A program made the position numbers and the translations under genes. Below are positions 1-8,054 of a stretch of DNA of 64,000 bases, piece after piece. Source of the stretch: RYN-230 sp963841695. Its GTDB lineage: Bacteria > Actinomycetota > Actinomycetes > Streptosporangiales > Streptosporangiaceae. Numbering within the stretch: the stretch's first letter is position 1; each line of letters starts with the position of its first letter. The stretch covers positions 186,001-250,000 of the forward strand of contig CAWJDQ010000004.1 in the NCBI GenBank assembly GCA_963841695.1, written 5' to 3'. The notes below the pieces were generated by a model. The model ran no database searches and had not been told where the DNA came from. It worked only from the letters and a program-made list of their open reading frames with translations.

Positions 1-166
1 TGGTCCTGCGCGGCGAACCGCAGCTCATCCTGGCCCTGTTCGCCGGCCAGCGCACCGCCGCCGAGGTGGCCGGGGATGGCCTGGAGATCAGCGGCGATGC
101 CGGCGTGCTGGAGCGCGTCCGGCCGGCCCCGAGGCGGCCCTGGTTTCGCCGCACGCCGCGGGGTAG
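1..166 (+). CDS. C-terminal end of a HxlR-like winged-helix regulator (5' part outside window)
   Basis: Open reading begins before the window. The frame starting at base 3 reads VLRGEPQLILALFAGQ and then LEISGDAGVLERVRP. This resembles the C-terminal sterol-carrier-like tail found on some actinobacterial HxlR/MarR-type regulators, but no helix-turn-helix is inside the window, so the name is an inference. In the frame as written there is no stop and the reading runs into the next gene. A one-base shift near 125-135 would give an ending in SPHAAG and a TAG at 164-166, just before the ribosome site of the lipoprotein. That reading is preferred because the downstream gene has its own start. Confidence 0.4.
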   Translation, partial: GPARRTAAHPGPVRRPAHRRRGGRGWPGDQRRCRRAGARPAGPEAALVSPHAAG

Positions 167-194
167 CAGGGCCCGGACGGAAGGAGCGGTGACC

Positions 195-901
195 ATGGCA
201 CGCGGACTGCGCAGCGCGGTAATCGGCGGGTCGGGCGTGCTCGCCGCGGTCGGCCTGGCGGCCTGCGGGTCGGGCGGATCGCAGGCTGCGGCCGCCGGCG
301 GCCGGTACCCAGCCGGCTGGCACCGCCCACGCGGTGCAGGCTGCGTACACGGCGAGCACCAGCAGAAGACGGCGGCGTTCCGGCTCGCGGAGACCGTCTC
401 GGTGAAGAACTCAGCCGGGTCTGCGCAGCACGCGTCGGTCAGCGGGTCCGGCGACGTGGACTTCACGGCCAGCAGTTTCCGGGTCAGCTTGAATGTCCCC
501 AGCGGCGGCAGCATCACATGGTGCGGGCGGCGAGACGGAATACGTTCGGGTGCCCGCGGCCGAGCGGGGCCAGGTGCCGGGGCACAAGCCGTGGCTGAGC
601 CTGAACCTCAACAGGTGAGCCAGGCCAGGCTCGGCGCGAAGGCCGCCGGGCCTTCCGGCAGGAAGCCGGGGCTCTCCGGGCCTCCACCTCCCGGTCCAGG
701 TTGGGTTGACGCCCATCATCTGGTCCGCCAGATCCGGTACCGGATTCCCGTTCCCGCCGCCAGCACCGGCGCGGCCGCCGGCACCGCGACGGCCACGATC
801 ACCTTTTCCCGCTACGGCGTCCCGGTCCACGTCAGCCCTCCGCCGGCCAGCGAGACCGCCGATGTCACAGCGAGCTGCTCCAGCGGACCGGGACTGGGTG
901 A
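195..901 (+). pseudogene. LprG/LppX-like lipoprotein, broken by several frameshifts
   Basis: The ATG at 195 has an AAGGAG site at 181-186. The protein opens with a lipoprotein signal peptide and lipobox (LAAC then GSGGS, Cys24), so the intact form would be exported and lipidated. Recognisable segments of one protein then lie in alternating frames: KTAAFRLAETVSVKNS and VDFTASSFRVSLNVP (about 367-515), ETEYVRVPAAERGQVPG and PWLSLNLNR (526-617), WVDAHHLVRQIRYRIP with YGVPVHVSPPP (about 690-865), and the ending SELLQRTGTG with TGA at 899-901. This order fits the LppX/LprAFG-type antigens that bind lipid. At least five frame switches are needed (near 303, 366, 520, 615-680 and 868). The gene cannot make a product as written. 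Amino-acid content is well kept, which fits recent damage or sequencing error better than old decay. Confidence 0.7.
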
Positions 902-931
902 GCCGCAGCGGGCCAGAGGGCGCCAGCCGTG

Positions 932-1579
932 CTATCTCGCGGGACGTGCCTCGCCGTAGACCCAGTCGCTGCCGTCCCGGCGGATCACGGCCTCCCAGCC
1001 CAGCCGGCGCAGGCGGGGTTCCAGCTCGGCCGGGTCCACGAAGTTCTTGATCACGCGGAACGTGCTGCCGTCGCGGAGCCGTCGCTCGATGACCTCATCC
1101 CGGCCCGCCACATAGGCCTCTTTCCCCTGTTCATCGACGTGCTCGTCGATGAACAGCACCCGTCCGTTCCCGGCCAGCAGGCTCTCCAGCAACTGCCAGA
1201 ACGGCCCGAACCGGCTGGCCGGCACGTGCGAGAGCCACGCCGAGAAGAAGATCACGTCGAACCGGGTAGCCGGGTCCCACGAGAACACGTCGGCCACCTC
1301 GAAGCTGACCCTGGCCGACGGCACCCGGTCACGGGCGATCGCCACCGCCTCGGGCGCGGCATCGATGGCCGTCACCGTGTCAGCCCACCCCGCCAGCGCC
1401 TCCGTCCACAAGCCGGTCCCGCACGCGATCTCCAGCACGCGCCCGGTCGGCCGCATCTCCGCGACCAGCCGGGCGATACGGGCCCGGGCCGCCGCGACGT
1501 CGCCGTATGCGGTCGCGTCGTACTCGGCCGCCCGGCGGCGATAGTAGTCAACCTGGTCAGCGAGAATCTCGTCGGTCAC
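932..1579 (-). CDS. class I SAM-dependent methyltransferase
   Basis: A 215-residue protein with the seven-strand methyltransferase fold. Motif I is VLEIACGTGLWTEAL (about residues 48-62), followed by an acidic strand end at TAIDAAPEAV that would hold the SAM ribose, and VIFFSAWLSHVP as the motif IV region. An N-terminal YYRRRAAEYD is typical of family members that methylate small molecules. The substrate cannot be told. It lies between two broken genes but is itself intact. It points left, opposite to the flanking genes, so it is probably transcribed alone. The start at 1579 fits the usual family length. Confidence 0.85.
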   Translation of the reverse strand: MTDEILADQVDYYRRRAAEYDATAYGDVAAARARIARLVAEMRPTGRVLEIACGTGLWTEALAGWADTVTAIDAAPEAVAIARDRVPSARVSFEVADVFSWDPATRFDVIFFSAWLSHVPASRFGPFWQLLESLLAGNGRVLFIDEHVDEQGKEAYVAGRDEVIERRLRDGSTFRVIKNFVDPAELEPRLRRLGWEAVIRRDGSDWVYGEARPAR

Positions 1580-1686
1580 CCGGACATCATCACACGGCGA
1601 TGCGGCCTGCTCTGGCGGGCTCTGGCGGGCGGGACGCGCGATGAGGCAGGCTCTGACCCGGGCCGGGTGCCCGGGGAGGTAAGGCG

Positions 1687-2808
1687 ATGAGCGAGCTCAA
1701 GACCGAGGTCGAGCCGGGCGAGGTGGGCCTGGATGCGGGCCTGCCGGGCCGGACACGGTGGGGCGCCTCTACTCGATGACCAAGCCGGTCACCTCGGTGG
1801 CGGCGATGATGCTGTACGAGGAGGGCGCCTTCGAGCTGACCGACCCGGTCAGCAAGTTCATCCCCTCGTTCGCCGGCGTCAGCGTCTACACCGGCGGCTC
1901 TGACCAGCGGCAGGTCACGGTGCCCGGCGACCGAGCCGGTGCAGATCTGGCACCTGCTCACGCGCACCGCCGGCCTCACCTACGGGTTCCACCGGGTGCA
2001 CCCGGTGGACGCCATGTACCGGGCCGCCGGGTTCGAATGGTCCGCGCCCGCCGGGGCGGACCTGGCCCAGGCCTGCGACGTCTGGGCGGGCGTCCCGCTG
2101 CTCTTCCAGCCGGGCACGGAGTGGAACTACTCGGTGGCGACCGACGTGCTCGGCCGGGTGGTCGAGGTGGTGTCCGGGCAGCGCGCTCGACGAGTTCTTC
2201 GCCGAGCCGGATACTTCGGCCCGCTCGGCATGACCGACACGGCTTCTCACGCTCGCCGAGACGAGCTGCCGCCGGCTGGCCGCCCTGTACACGCCGGGAG
2301 CCGGCCGGCAAGGCGGTCCGGCTGGACGCCCTGGGCGAGGGCGCGCGCACAGCGCGCCGGCGATGCTCAGCGGCGGCGGCGGCCTGGTCTCGACCGCGGC
2401 CGACTACCACAGGTTCACCCAGATGCTGCTGCACCGGCGCGGACAGCCCGGCCGGGGAACTGGACGGCAGTGCGGCTGCTCAGCCCGCGCACGGTCGGCT
2501 ACATGAGCCGCAACCACCTGCCCGGCGGCGCTGGACCTGGAGACCGTTCGGCAGGCCGCTGTACGCCGAGTCCCCGTTCCGCGGCGTGGGCTTCGGGCTT
2601 GGCTTCGCTGTGGTCATCGACCCGGTGCCGGGCAAGGTCGCTCTGCTCCGCCGGTGAGCTGTCCTGGGGCGGCGCGGCGAGCACCGCGTTCTGGATCGAC
2701 CCGGCCGAAGAGCTGACCGTCTCGTTCTACACCCAGCTGCTTCCCTCCAGCACGTACCCGATCCGGTCGCAGTTGCGCCCGCTGGTGTACCAGGCGCTGA
2801 CCGGCTAG
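1687..2808 (+). pseudogene. serine beta-lactamase/EstB-type hydrolase, broken
   Basis: The reading starts with MSELKTEVEPGEVGLD at 1687 after a GGGAGGTAAGGCG site. It then jumps to the catalytic Ser-x-x-Lys segment YSMTKPVTSVAAMMLYEEG (about 1770-1826). About 50 codons normally found between these two parts are missing. Further family segments follow in alternating frames: EPVQIWHLLTRTAGLTYG, FQPGTEWNYSVATDVLGRV (the Tyr of the Y-x-N/YSV motif), LSGGGGLVSTAADYHRF, LLSPRTVGYMSRNHLPGG, FRGVGFGLGFAVVIDPV and AFWIDPAEELTVSFYTQ. At least six frame changes are required. An intact relative would be a class C beta-lactamase-fold serine hydrolase, often an esterase. The combination of an internal deletion and many shifts supports a pseudogene, although poor sequence quality in the first 2.8 kb may contribute. 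Confidence 0.75.
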
Positions 2809-2945
2809 GCGGCCAGCGCCTGGCGCGCCGGGGCGGCCGGACGTAACCCGCGGCGCGCCGTCGGGCGTCTCAATCTTGGCGGCGACGGTCGCCAGGCTGA
2901 CCGGCAGGACGCGTCCTGCCCGGCGTCGGGTGGGGGGCACTGGAT

Positions 2946-3851
2946 ATGGGCTGCTCGGTCGGCCGCTGGTCCGCGGTGACGTCGGCGACGCCGAACGCGA
3001 CACTCGCCGGCGTACTGGCAGGCTTCCTGCTCAACGCCATCATTCTGGTGCTGACCCGCGGGCCCGCGGGCTTCGGCCAGGTGCGTGCGCTGAGCTTCCT
3101 GTTTGCGGCGTTCGTGGCCCTGGCCCTCGATTCCTACCTGTTCGGGCTGGTCACCGGCGATCACACCTGCCGGCGGGCGTGGACCGAGGCGATGCTCGCC
3201 GCCGGGCTGCTCGGGCTGGGGGCGGTGGCCATCATCGCCGGATTCGCGCTGCTGATGGCTGAGTACATCCCGACCGGCGAAATCCCCGAATCGAAACAAT
3301 TGCTCGACACGCTCTTCAACGTCCTGCGCGGCGGAGTGGCGCTCGTCGTGCTGACTGCCTTCTTCATGACCTCGTGGAACTTCCTGTACTCAGTCCTGGG
3401 CGACGGCGTCCCCGGATACGCCAAGCTCTTCCTCCGGATCTATGCTTTCGCTATCGGCTTCCTGGCTGTCCTGGCGGTAATTATCACATCCGTGCATCCC
3501 GATTCCAGTAACCGATTCTGGAAGAGCTGGAAAAGGCTATCCACGGGATGGCGTAACCTGTACACCCAGAAGCTGGAAGTGGACAGCAGCGAGGAAAAAG
3601 GGAATAAGCAGCCCAGGCAGCTCGGGCCGGCCACATACTCCACCCTGGTCTACACCATTCTCAGCGTGATGTTCGCCAGCCTGGTGGCCAGCTCATCGGC
3701 CCGGGACTGGAGCCCGGCCAGCGTCTGGGTGAAGATAGCAGTGCCGGGCACCATCGTCTGGGTCCTGCTGATCTCCCTGATTCCGCTGTTCTTCCTGCTG
3801 GTCCGCTCCGTTCCGTCGTTCACGGCCGAGAGCGTCCGCGGGCGCAGCTGA
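2946..3851 (+). CDS. multi-pass membrane protein of unknown function
   Basis: A 301-residue protein not assigned to a known family. About seven hydrophobic segments are visible, near residues 18-35, 45-65, 84-108, 130-152, 168-188, 235-252 and 268-288. They are split by one long polar loop (about 190-230, HPDSSNRFWKSWKRL through EEKGNKQPRQ), probably cytoplasmic because of its Lys/Arg content. The ATG at 2946 has a GGTGGGGGG site 8 bases upstream, which fixes the start. It stands alone, with a broken hydrolase before it and a convergent small membrane protein after it. No catalytic motif is seen. Confidence 0.75.
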   Translation: MGCSVGRWSAVTSATPNATLAGVLAGFLLNAIILVLTRGPAGFGQVRALSFLFAAFVALALDSYLFGLVTGDHTCRRAWTEAMLAAGLLGLGAVAIIAGFALLMAEYIPTGEIPESKQLLDTLFNVLRGGVALVVLTAFFMTSWNFLYSVLGDGVPGYAKLFLRIYAFAIGFLAVLAVIITSVHPDSSNRFWKSWKRLSTGWRNLYTQKLEVDSSEEKGNKQPRQLGPATYSTLVYTILSVMFASLVASSSARDWSPASVWVKIAVPGTIVWVLLISLIPLFFLLVRSVPSFTAESVRGRS

Positions 3852-3893
3852 CGATCACCGCCCGGGATAGCTGCCCAGGGCCGGCCGCTCGGC

Positions 3894-4142
3894 CTACCAC
3901 ACCTCCCGCTCGTGCATGGCGCCGCCGCGGACGATCAGGTAGCACAGCACCCCGATCAGGGGGATGAGCAGCACGAACACGAACCAGAGGGCCTTGGCCC
4001 CGCCGGACAGATCACGGCTGCGGAAGATGTCGATGAAGACGGTGATCAGGACCCAGAACCAGACCACCCAGAGGAAGACCTCGAGGATCGTCCAGAAGAT
4101 GTTCAGCAGCGGATACGACGATGAGACAACCGCGAGTGACAT
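3894..4142 (-). CDS. small PLDc_N-type membrane protein
   Basis: An 82-residue protein with two transmembrane segments (about residues 11-33 and 46-66) linked by IDIFRSRDLSGGAKALW. The spacing and the motif DLSGGAKALW...PLIGVLCYLIVRG match the short membrane domain called PLDc_N (phospholipase D nuclease N-terminal), which here stands alone without a nuclease. Its role in such short forms is unknown. The ATG at 4142 is chosen over upstream starts because GGAGG (complement of 4146-4150) sits just in front of it. It converges with the membrane protein at 2946. Confidence 0.8.
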   Translation of the reverse strand: MSLAVVSSSYPLLNIFWTILEVFLWVVWFWVLITVFIDIFRSRDLSGGAKALWFVFVLLIPLIGVLCYLIVRGGAMHEREVW

Positions 4143-4464
4143 TCGGCCTCCTACGCCGGGGAAGTTGGCGTAGCGGCCTGCCTCCAGGCCGCCGTGCCAG
4201 GGCCTGTCCAGCGTGCGGCGGCCTCGGATCACCGGCATCACCCGTCACGGGCGAGACCGCGGCGTTTCCCGGACCGGATGGCCGGGGGAGGCCGGTTTCG
4301 TGCCCCGGGCCAGCGGCTTCTCCTGGTCAGCGGGACCGGCCGGGGCCCGGTTTGTCCCGGCCCGGTGGCGTCGGGCCGGGCCTGGCCGCCCGGCGCTGCT
4401 CACCCGTCCCGGGTGACGCCCCGCCGGGGCATCATGTTCTCCGGATCCGGCCGCGGCCCCCGGG
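4143..4464. other. gene-free stretch upstream of the PLDc_N gene
   Basis: About 320 bases lie between two left-pointing genes. The sequence is very GC-rich with many short inverted GGGCC/GGCCC blocks. Open frames here have no ribosome site and no recognisable product. Apart from the Shine-Dalgarno of the PLDc_N gene at the left edge nothing definite is seen. The region must hold that gene's promoter. Confidence 0.5.
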
Positions 4465-4716
4465 TCAGTGCTCGTGCACGTGGTCGCCGTGCTGGACGTG
4501 ACGATGGCCGTCGTGCAGGTGGTTGACGTGATCACCGTGGGCGGCCACCTCGCACCCGTCTCCCGCAGAGTGCGTGCCCTCGTGGCTGGCGTGCAGCGCC
4601 TGCTCCGGATGGCGCTCGCCGCCGTGCACGTGGTCCAGGTGGTCGTCATGCTGGACGGTCTCGCACCCGTCGCCCGGGTGGTGCTCGTGATCAGCAGGCT
4701 CAGTGTGGCTAGTCAT
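4465..4716 (-). CDS. small His/Cys-rich protein with two tandem metal-binding-like repeats
   Basis: An 83-residue acidic, soluble protein containing about 22 His residues. It has two copies of the pattern GDGCE-x(3)-H-x-DH-x-x-H-x-H, at residues 16-31 (Cys18) and 53-68 (Cys55), joined by a His-rich linker. It ends HVQHGDHVHEH. The paired Cys and HxH/DH clusters look suited to zinc, nickel or copper binding, as in small metal-buffering proteins, but no family name is assigned. No signal peptide is present, so it should be cytoplasmic. AAGGAG precedes the ATG at 4716. Neither neighbour is an obvious metal transporter. Confidence 0.7.
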   Translation of the reverse strand: MTSHTEPADHEHHPGDGCETVQHDDHLDHVHGGERHPEQALHASHEGTHSAGDGCEVAAHGDHVNHLHDGHRHVQHGDHVHEH

Positions 4717-4848
4717 CTGCGCTCCTTGCCCGCCGCGAGTGGCGGGTGGCTTTCCGCCGACTCTACCGAGCGGTCTCCCCGGCGCTGATCAGGGGTGCAG
4801 CTTTCGTTACTCACGGTGACGCCGCCCGGCTCCGCCCGGGCGGCGGGG

Positions 4849-6348
4849 TCATTTCCTGGCCCGGCTGTAGCCCAGGGCCGCGGCCAGCCCGAGCGCGCTG
4901 CGCGGGGCGTACGCGATGCGCCACAGGCCACCGTGCGCGGCGGCGCGCGCCTCGTCCTGCCAGGGATACGCCTGCGCCGGGCCGCCGCCGGCCTGCACGT
5001 CGTGGACGAGCAGGGCGGCCATGAGCACCTTGCAGGTGGCAGGTTCGAAGACCTCGACGCCGAACCGGTGGGCCCCGGCGTACGCCGCCGCCAGCACCCG
5101 GTTCTTCAGCACGGACCTGGTCCGGGTCGGCGGGGCGACGTTCATCGACACGGCCGCGCCGGATTCCCGGGCCACGGTGGCCCGCCAGCGGTGCACCCGC
5201 TTGGCGAGCGCGTAATTCGGGCCTTGCTGCGGTATCAGGCTGTCGTTGATGCCCGGGTCAGCGCCGGGCTGGTAGGCGCGGCGGAGCAGCCGCCCGCCGG
5301 ACAGCGACCGCAGCGGCCGGCCGGCCAGCTTCGCGGCCCGTGAACGGGTCGCGTACGCGTGGACCGACTGCGCGACGGCTTCCGCCGGGACCGCGAACAC
5401 GTCGGTCGGCGTGGCCAGGAACGCGAGCGTGACATCGTCCCGCCCGGCCAGCAGCCGCACGGTCAGCGCGTCGACCGCGGCGGACAGGCGCACGTTGGCC
5501 GCGCCGTCCGCGTAGACGTAGTTGCCCAGCACCAGCGGGCCGTCCAGGCCGGCCAGCCAGTCGGCCACGGTGGGGACGTCGCGCGTCAGGTCGAGGCCGG
5601 CCCGCTGCACGAGGGCCTGGCTCCCGCCCCCGGGCTCGCGCTGGCCCGCCTGCTGGTGCAGCACCGGGACCAGGAGGGTCCCGCCGCTGCACCGCGCGGT
5701 GTCCAGCACGCGCTCCCAGATAGCGGGCCGGGCCAGGTCCACGGCGATCACCCGGGCACCCCAGCCCAGCAGGGGGGACAGCGGGCCCACCTCGGCGCCT
5801 GCGCCGAGGACCGCGATCGTGCGGCCGGGCAGGGACAGCCACTCCGGGTGCTGCGCGACCGTCCGGACCGCATCGGCGCAGGACGGCTCGATCACGCCGC
5901 TGTCCACCCACGCCTCCAGCCTCCGCAGCAGGGCGTCGCCGCGCAGCAGGTCGCCGTGGTACGGCAGCACCAGGCCGTCGTCGGCCTGCCCGGTGCCGGG
6001 CACCGTGACCGCGGTCAGCCGCTGGTGGCCGGGCGCGGAGAGCAGCGGGCCGAGCCCGGTCTCCGTGCCGTCGGCGTGCGCGACGCGCATCCGGCGGTGC
6101 ACCGATTCCAGCCCGTCGCGGGCCACCGACACCGCGGCGTCCCTGGAGGCCAGCCCGGCTTCGACGAGCCGGCGGAAATGCACGAGGTAGCCGGTGCGCC
6201 AGTTCGTGTCCTGTTCCGCATCCAGGGCCCCGACCGGGTTAACCGGGCGCAGCGCGTCAGCGACCACGGCGCTGCCCAGTGCTGACGTGCTCCTGCGTCC
6301 GGCCGCGGAGAGGGGAAAGACCACCCCGGCCGCCTCGTCGCCGCTCAT
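4849..6348 (-). CDS. conserved Rossmann-fold protein of unknown function, divergent from argG
   Basis: A 499-residue protein. A glycine-rich dinucleotide or SAM-binding turn is seen at residues 178-190 (IAVLGAGAEVGPL), followed by GARVIAVDLARP, where the strand ending in Asp would bind a ribose. Other conserved-looking blocks are NYVYADGAANVRLSAAVDAL, LAFLATPTDVFAVP, and INDSLIPQQGPNYALAKRVHRWR near the C-terminus. No catalytic motif of a named family was recognised. The open frame runs back through argG to 7458, but that is antisense to argG. The ATG at 6348 (MSGDEAAG) is the first start outside argG and its promoter, with GGGAG close upstream. The two genes share a 147-base divergent region holding ArgR-type boxes, so co-regulation is possible. 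Confidence 0.7.
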   Translation of the reverse strand: MSGDEAAGVVFPLSAAGRRSTSALGSAVVADALRPVNPVGALDAEQDTNWRTGYLVHFRRLVEAGLASRDAAVSVARDGLESVHRRMRVAHADGTETGLGPLLSAPGHQRLTAVTVPGTGQADDGLVLPYHGDLLRGDALLRRLEAWVDSGVIEPSCADAVRTVAQHPEWLSLPGRTIAVLGAGAEVGPLSPLLGWGARVIAVDLARPAIWERVLDTARCSGGTLLVPVLHQQAGQREPGGGSQALVQRAGLDLTRDVPTVADWLAGLDGPLVLGNYVYADGAANVRLSAAVDALTVRLLAGRDDVTLAFLATPTDVFAVPAEAVAQSVHAYATRSRAAKLAGRPLRSLSGGRLLRRAYQPGADPGINDSLIPQQGPNYALAKRVHRWRATVARESGAAVSMNVAPPTRTRSVLKNRVLAAAYAGAHRFGVEVFEPATCKVLMAALLVHDVQAGGGPAQAYPWQDEARAAAHGGLWRIAYAPRSALGLAAALGYSRARK

Positions 6349-6459
6349 CGCGCTCCCGTCGTCGTCACGAGACAACCACGCTGGCCAGCATCCCGCCACC
6401 GCTGGCGGCCAACCGCGCGGGTACGTGCCTGCGCCGGGCGCCGGGCCGGAGCTGGCGGG

Positions 6460-6488
6460 TTGCATAATCATGCATGGGGCGGCATAAT
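6460..6488 (+). promoter_or_regulatory. argG promoter, likely leaderless transcript
   Basis: TTGCAT at 6460-6465 and CATAAT at 6483-6488 are separated by 17 bases, a good sigma-70-type spacing. The predicted transcription start, about seven bases beyond the -10, falls at 6495-6496, on the GTG start codon of argG. There is no Shine-Dalgarno in front of that GTG, so a leaderless mRNA is the simplest reading. Confidence 0.6.
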
Positions 6489-6494
6489 TTCGCA
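6461..6494 (+). promoter_or_regulatory. tandem ARG boxes (ArgR operator) of argG
   Basis: TGCATAATCATGCA at 6461-6474 is a perfect inverted repeat, TGCAT-N4-ATGCA, with the same arm and spacer lengths as the ArgR half-site architecture (TGAAT-N4-ATTCA in E. coli). A weaker second copy, GGCATAATTTCGCA, occupies 6481-6494. The centres are 20 bases apart, the side-by-side spacing expected for an ArgR hexamer. The boxes cover the -35 and -10 elements, so arginine-loaded ArgR would repress argG. The divergent gene at 6348 may also be affected. ArgR itself is not in this window. Confidence 0.65.
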
Positions 6495-6495
6495 G

Positions 6496-7938
6496 GTGTC
6501 CAAGGTGATAACTTCCCTGCCCATCGGCGAGCGCATCGGCATCGCTTTCTCCGGCGGGCTCGATACGTCGGTCGCGGTCTCCTGGATGCGCGACAAAGGG
6601 GCGGTGCCGTGCACGTACACCGCTGACATCGGGCAGTACGACGAGCCCGACATCGGGTCGGTCCCCGGGCGGGCCAAGCTGTACGGCGCCGAGATCGCCC
6701 GGCTGGTGGACTGCCGCCCTGCCCTGGTGGAGGAGGGGCTGGCCGCGCTGACCTGCGGGGCATTCCACATCCGCTCCGGTGGCCGGTCGTACTTCAACAC
6801 CACCCCGCTGGGCCGCGCGGTCACCGGCACGCTGCTGGTCCGGGCCATGCTGGAGGATGACGTCCAGATCTGGGGCGACGGCTCGACCTTCAAGGGCAAC
6901 GACATCGAGCGGTTCTACCGGTACGGGCTGCTGGCCAACCCGAGCCTGCGCATCTACAAGCCGTGGCTCGACGCGGCGTTCGTCAGCGAGCTCGGCGGCC
7001 GGCGGGAGATGAGCGCCTGGCTCCTCGCCCACGACCTGCCGTACCGCGACAGCGCCGAGAAGGCCTACTCGACCGACGCGAACATCTGGGGGGCCACCCA
7101 CGAGGCCAAGACCCTGGAGCACCTCGACACCGGGATCGAGACGGTCGAGCCGATCATGGGCGTGCGGTTCTGGGACCCGGCGGTCGAGGTCGTGCCCGAG
7201 GAGGTCACGGTCGGGTTCGAGCAGGGCCTGCCGGTCACCATCAACGGAACGGAGTTCGCGACGCCGGTCGACCTGCTGATGGAGGCCAACGCGATCGGCG
7301 GGCGGCACGGGCTGGGCATGTCGGACCAGATCGAGAACCGGATCATCGAGGCCAAGAGCCGGGGCATCTACGAGGCGCCGGGCATGGCCCTGCTGCACGT
7401 GGTGTACGAGCGGCTGGTCAACGCGATCCACAACGAGGAGACCATCGCGAACTACCACGCTGAGGGCCGCAGGCTGGGCCGGCTGATGTACGAAGGCCGC
7501 TGGCTGGACCCGCAGGCGCTGATGCTGCGCGAATCACTGCAGCGGTGGGTGGGCTCCGCGGTCACCGGCGAGGTCACGCTGCGGCTGCGCCGCGGGGAGG
7601 ACTACTCGATCGTGGACAGCACCGGCCCGGCGTTCAGCTACCACCCCGACAAGCTGTCCATGGAGCGCACGGAGGACTCAGCGTTCGGCCCGCTGGACCG
7701 GATCGGCCAGCTCACCATGCGCAACCTGGACATCGCTGACTCGCGCGCCAAGCTCGAGCAGTACGCCGGCCTGGGCATGATCGGCGCCGCGCACGTCCAG
7801 CTGATCGGGGCCGCCGCCCCCAGCGGTCTGGTCGGGGAGATGCCGCAGGGCGGGGCCGAGGCCATCGCCTCGCGCGGCGAAGTGGACACCGACGACGAGT
7901 TCCTCGACCGCGCCGCGATGGAATCCGGTACCGACTGA
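6496..7938 (+). CDS. argG: argininosuccinate synthase
   Basis: Joins citrulline and aspartate with ATP to form argininosuccinate, the penultimate step of arginine synthesis, in the cytoplasm. The 480-residue product is close to the E. coli-type ArgG along its whole length. It has the ATP loop SGGLDTS at residues 19-25, then FNTTPLGRAVTGT, WGDGSTFKGNDIERFYRYGL, EKAYSTDANIWGATHEAK, RHGLGMSDQIENRIIEAKSR and GRWLDPQALMLR. The frame is open from a TTG at 6460, but that codon lies inside the ArgR box and -35 element. The GTG at 6496, at the predicted transcription start, gives the expected N-terminus (SKVITSLPIGERIGIAF). The E. coli-like long form is less usual in actinobacteria than the shorter type. 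No other arginine gene is nearby, so it appears to be a stand-alone, ArgR-controlled gene. Confidence 0.95.
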   Translation: MSKVITSLPIGERIGIAFSGGLDTSVAVSWMRDKGAVPCTYTADIGQYDEPDIGSVPGRAKLYGAEIARLVDCRPALVEEGLAALTCGAFHIRSGGRSYFNTTPLGRAVTGTLLVRAMLEDDVQIWGDGSTFKGNDIERFYRYGLLANPSLRIYKPWLDAAFVSELGGRREMSAWLLAHDLPYRDSAEKAYSTDANIWGATHEAKTLEHLDTGIETVEPIMGVRFWDPAVEVVPEEVTVGFEQGLPVTINGTEFATPVDLLMEANAIGGRHGLGMSDQIENRIIEAKSRGIYEAPGMALLHVVYERLVNAIHNEETIANYHAEGRRLGRLMYEGRWLDPQALMLRESLQRWVGSAVTGEVTLRLRRGEDYSIVDSTGPAFSYHPDKLSMERTEDSAFGPLDRIGQLTMRNLDIADSRAKLEQYAGLGMIGAAHVQLIGAAAPSGLVGEMPQGGAEAIASRGEVDTDDEFLDRAAMESGTD

Positions 7939-8054
7939 GCCGGTCCTGCGGGCAAGCTCCCCCGCGCTAGGCCGGTGTGCACAGGTATCCCCGCACTCAG
8001 GGGTGGGTAGAGGCAAACCAGGCTAAAGCTGGCTACATCAAGGCAGGTAGGTCT

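Noticed and set aside
66..959. A single 297-codon gene at the left edge
   Set aside because: It joins the tail of an upstream gene to a lipoprotein with its own start at 195, and the conserved segments of the lipoprotein lie in several frames.
2027..2036. GGGTTCGAAT resembling a tRNA T-arm
   Set aside because: No acceptor or anticodon stems around it; it lies in the beta-lactamase-like gene.
4849..7458. An 869-codon open frame on the minus strand across argG
   Set aside because: Only the part left of 6348 has protein-like composition; the rest is antisense to argG, whose protein is clearly conserved.
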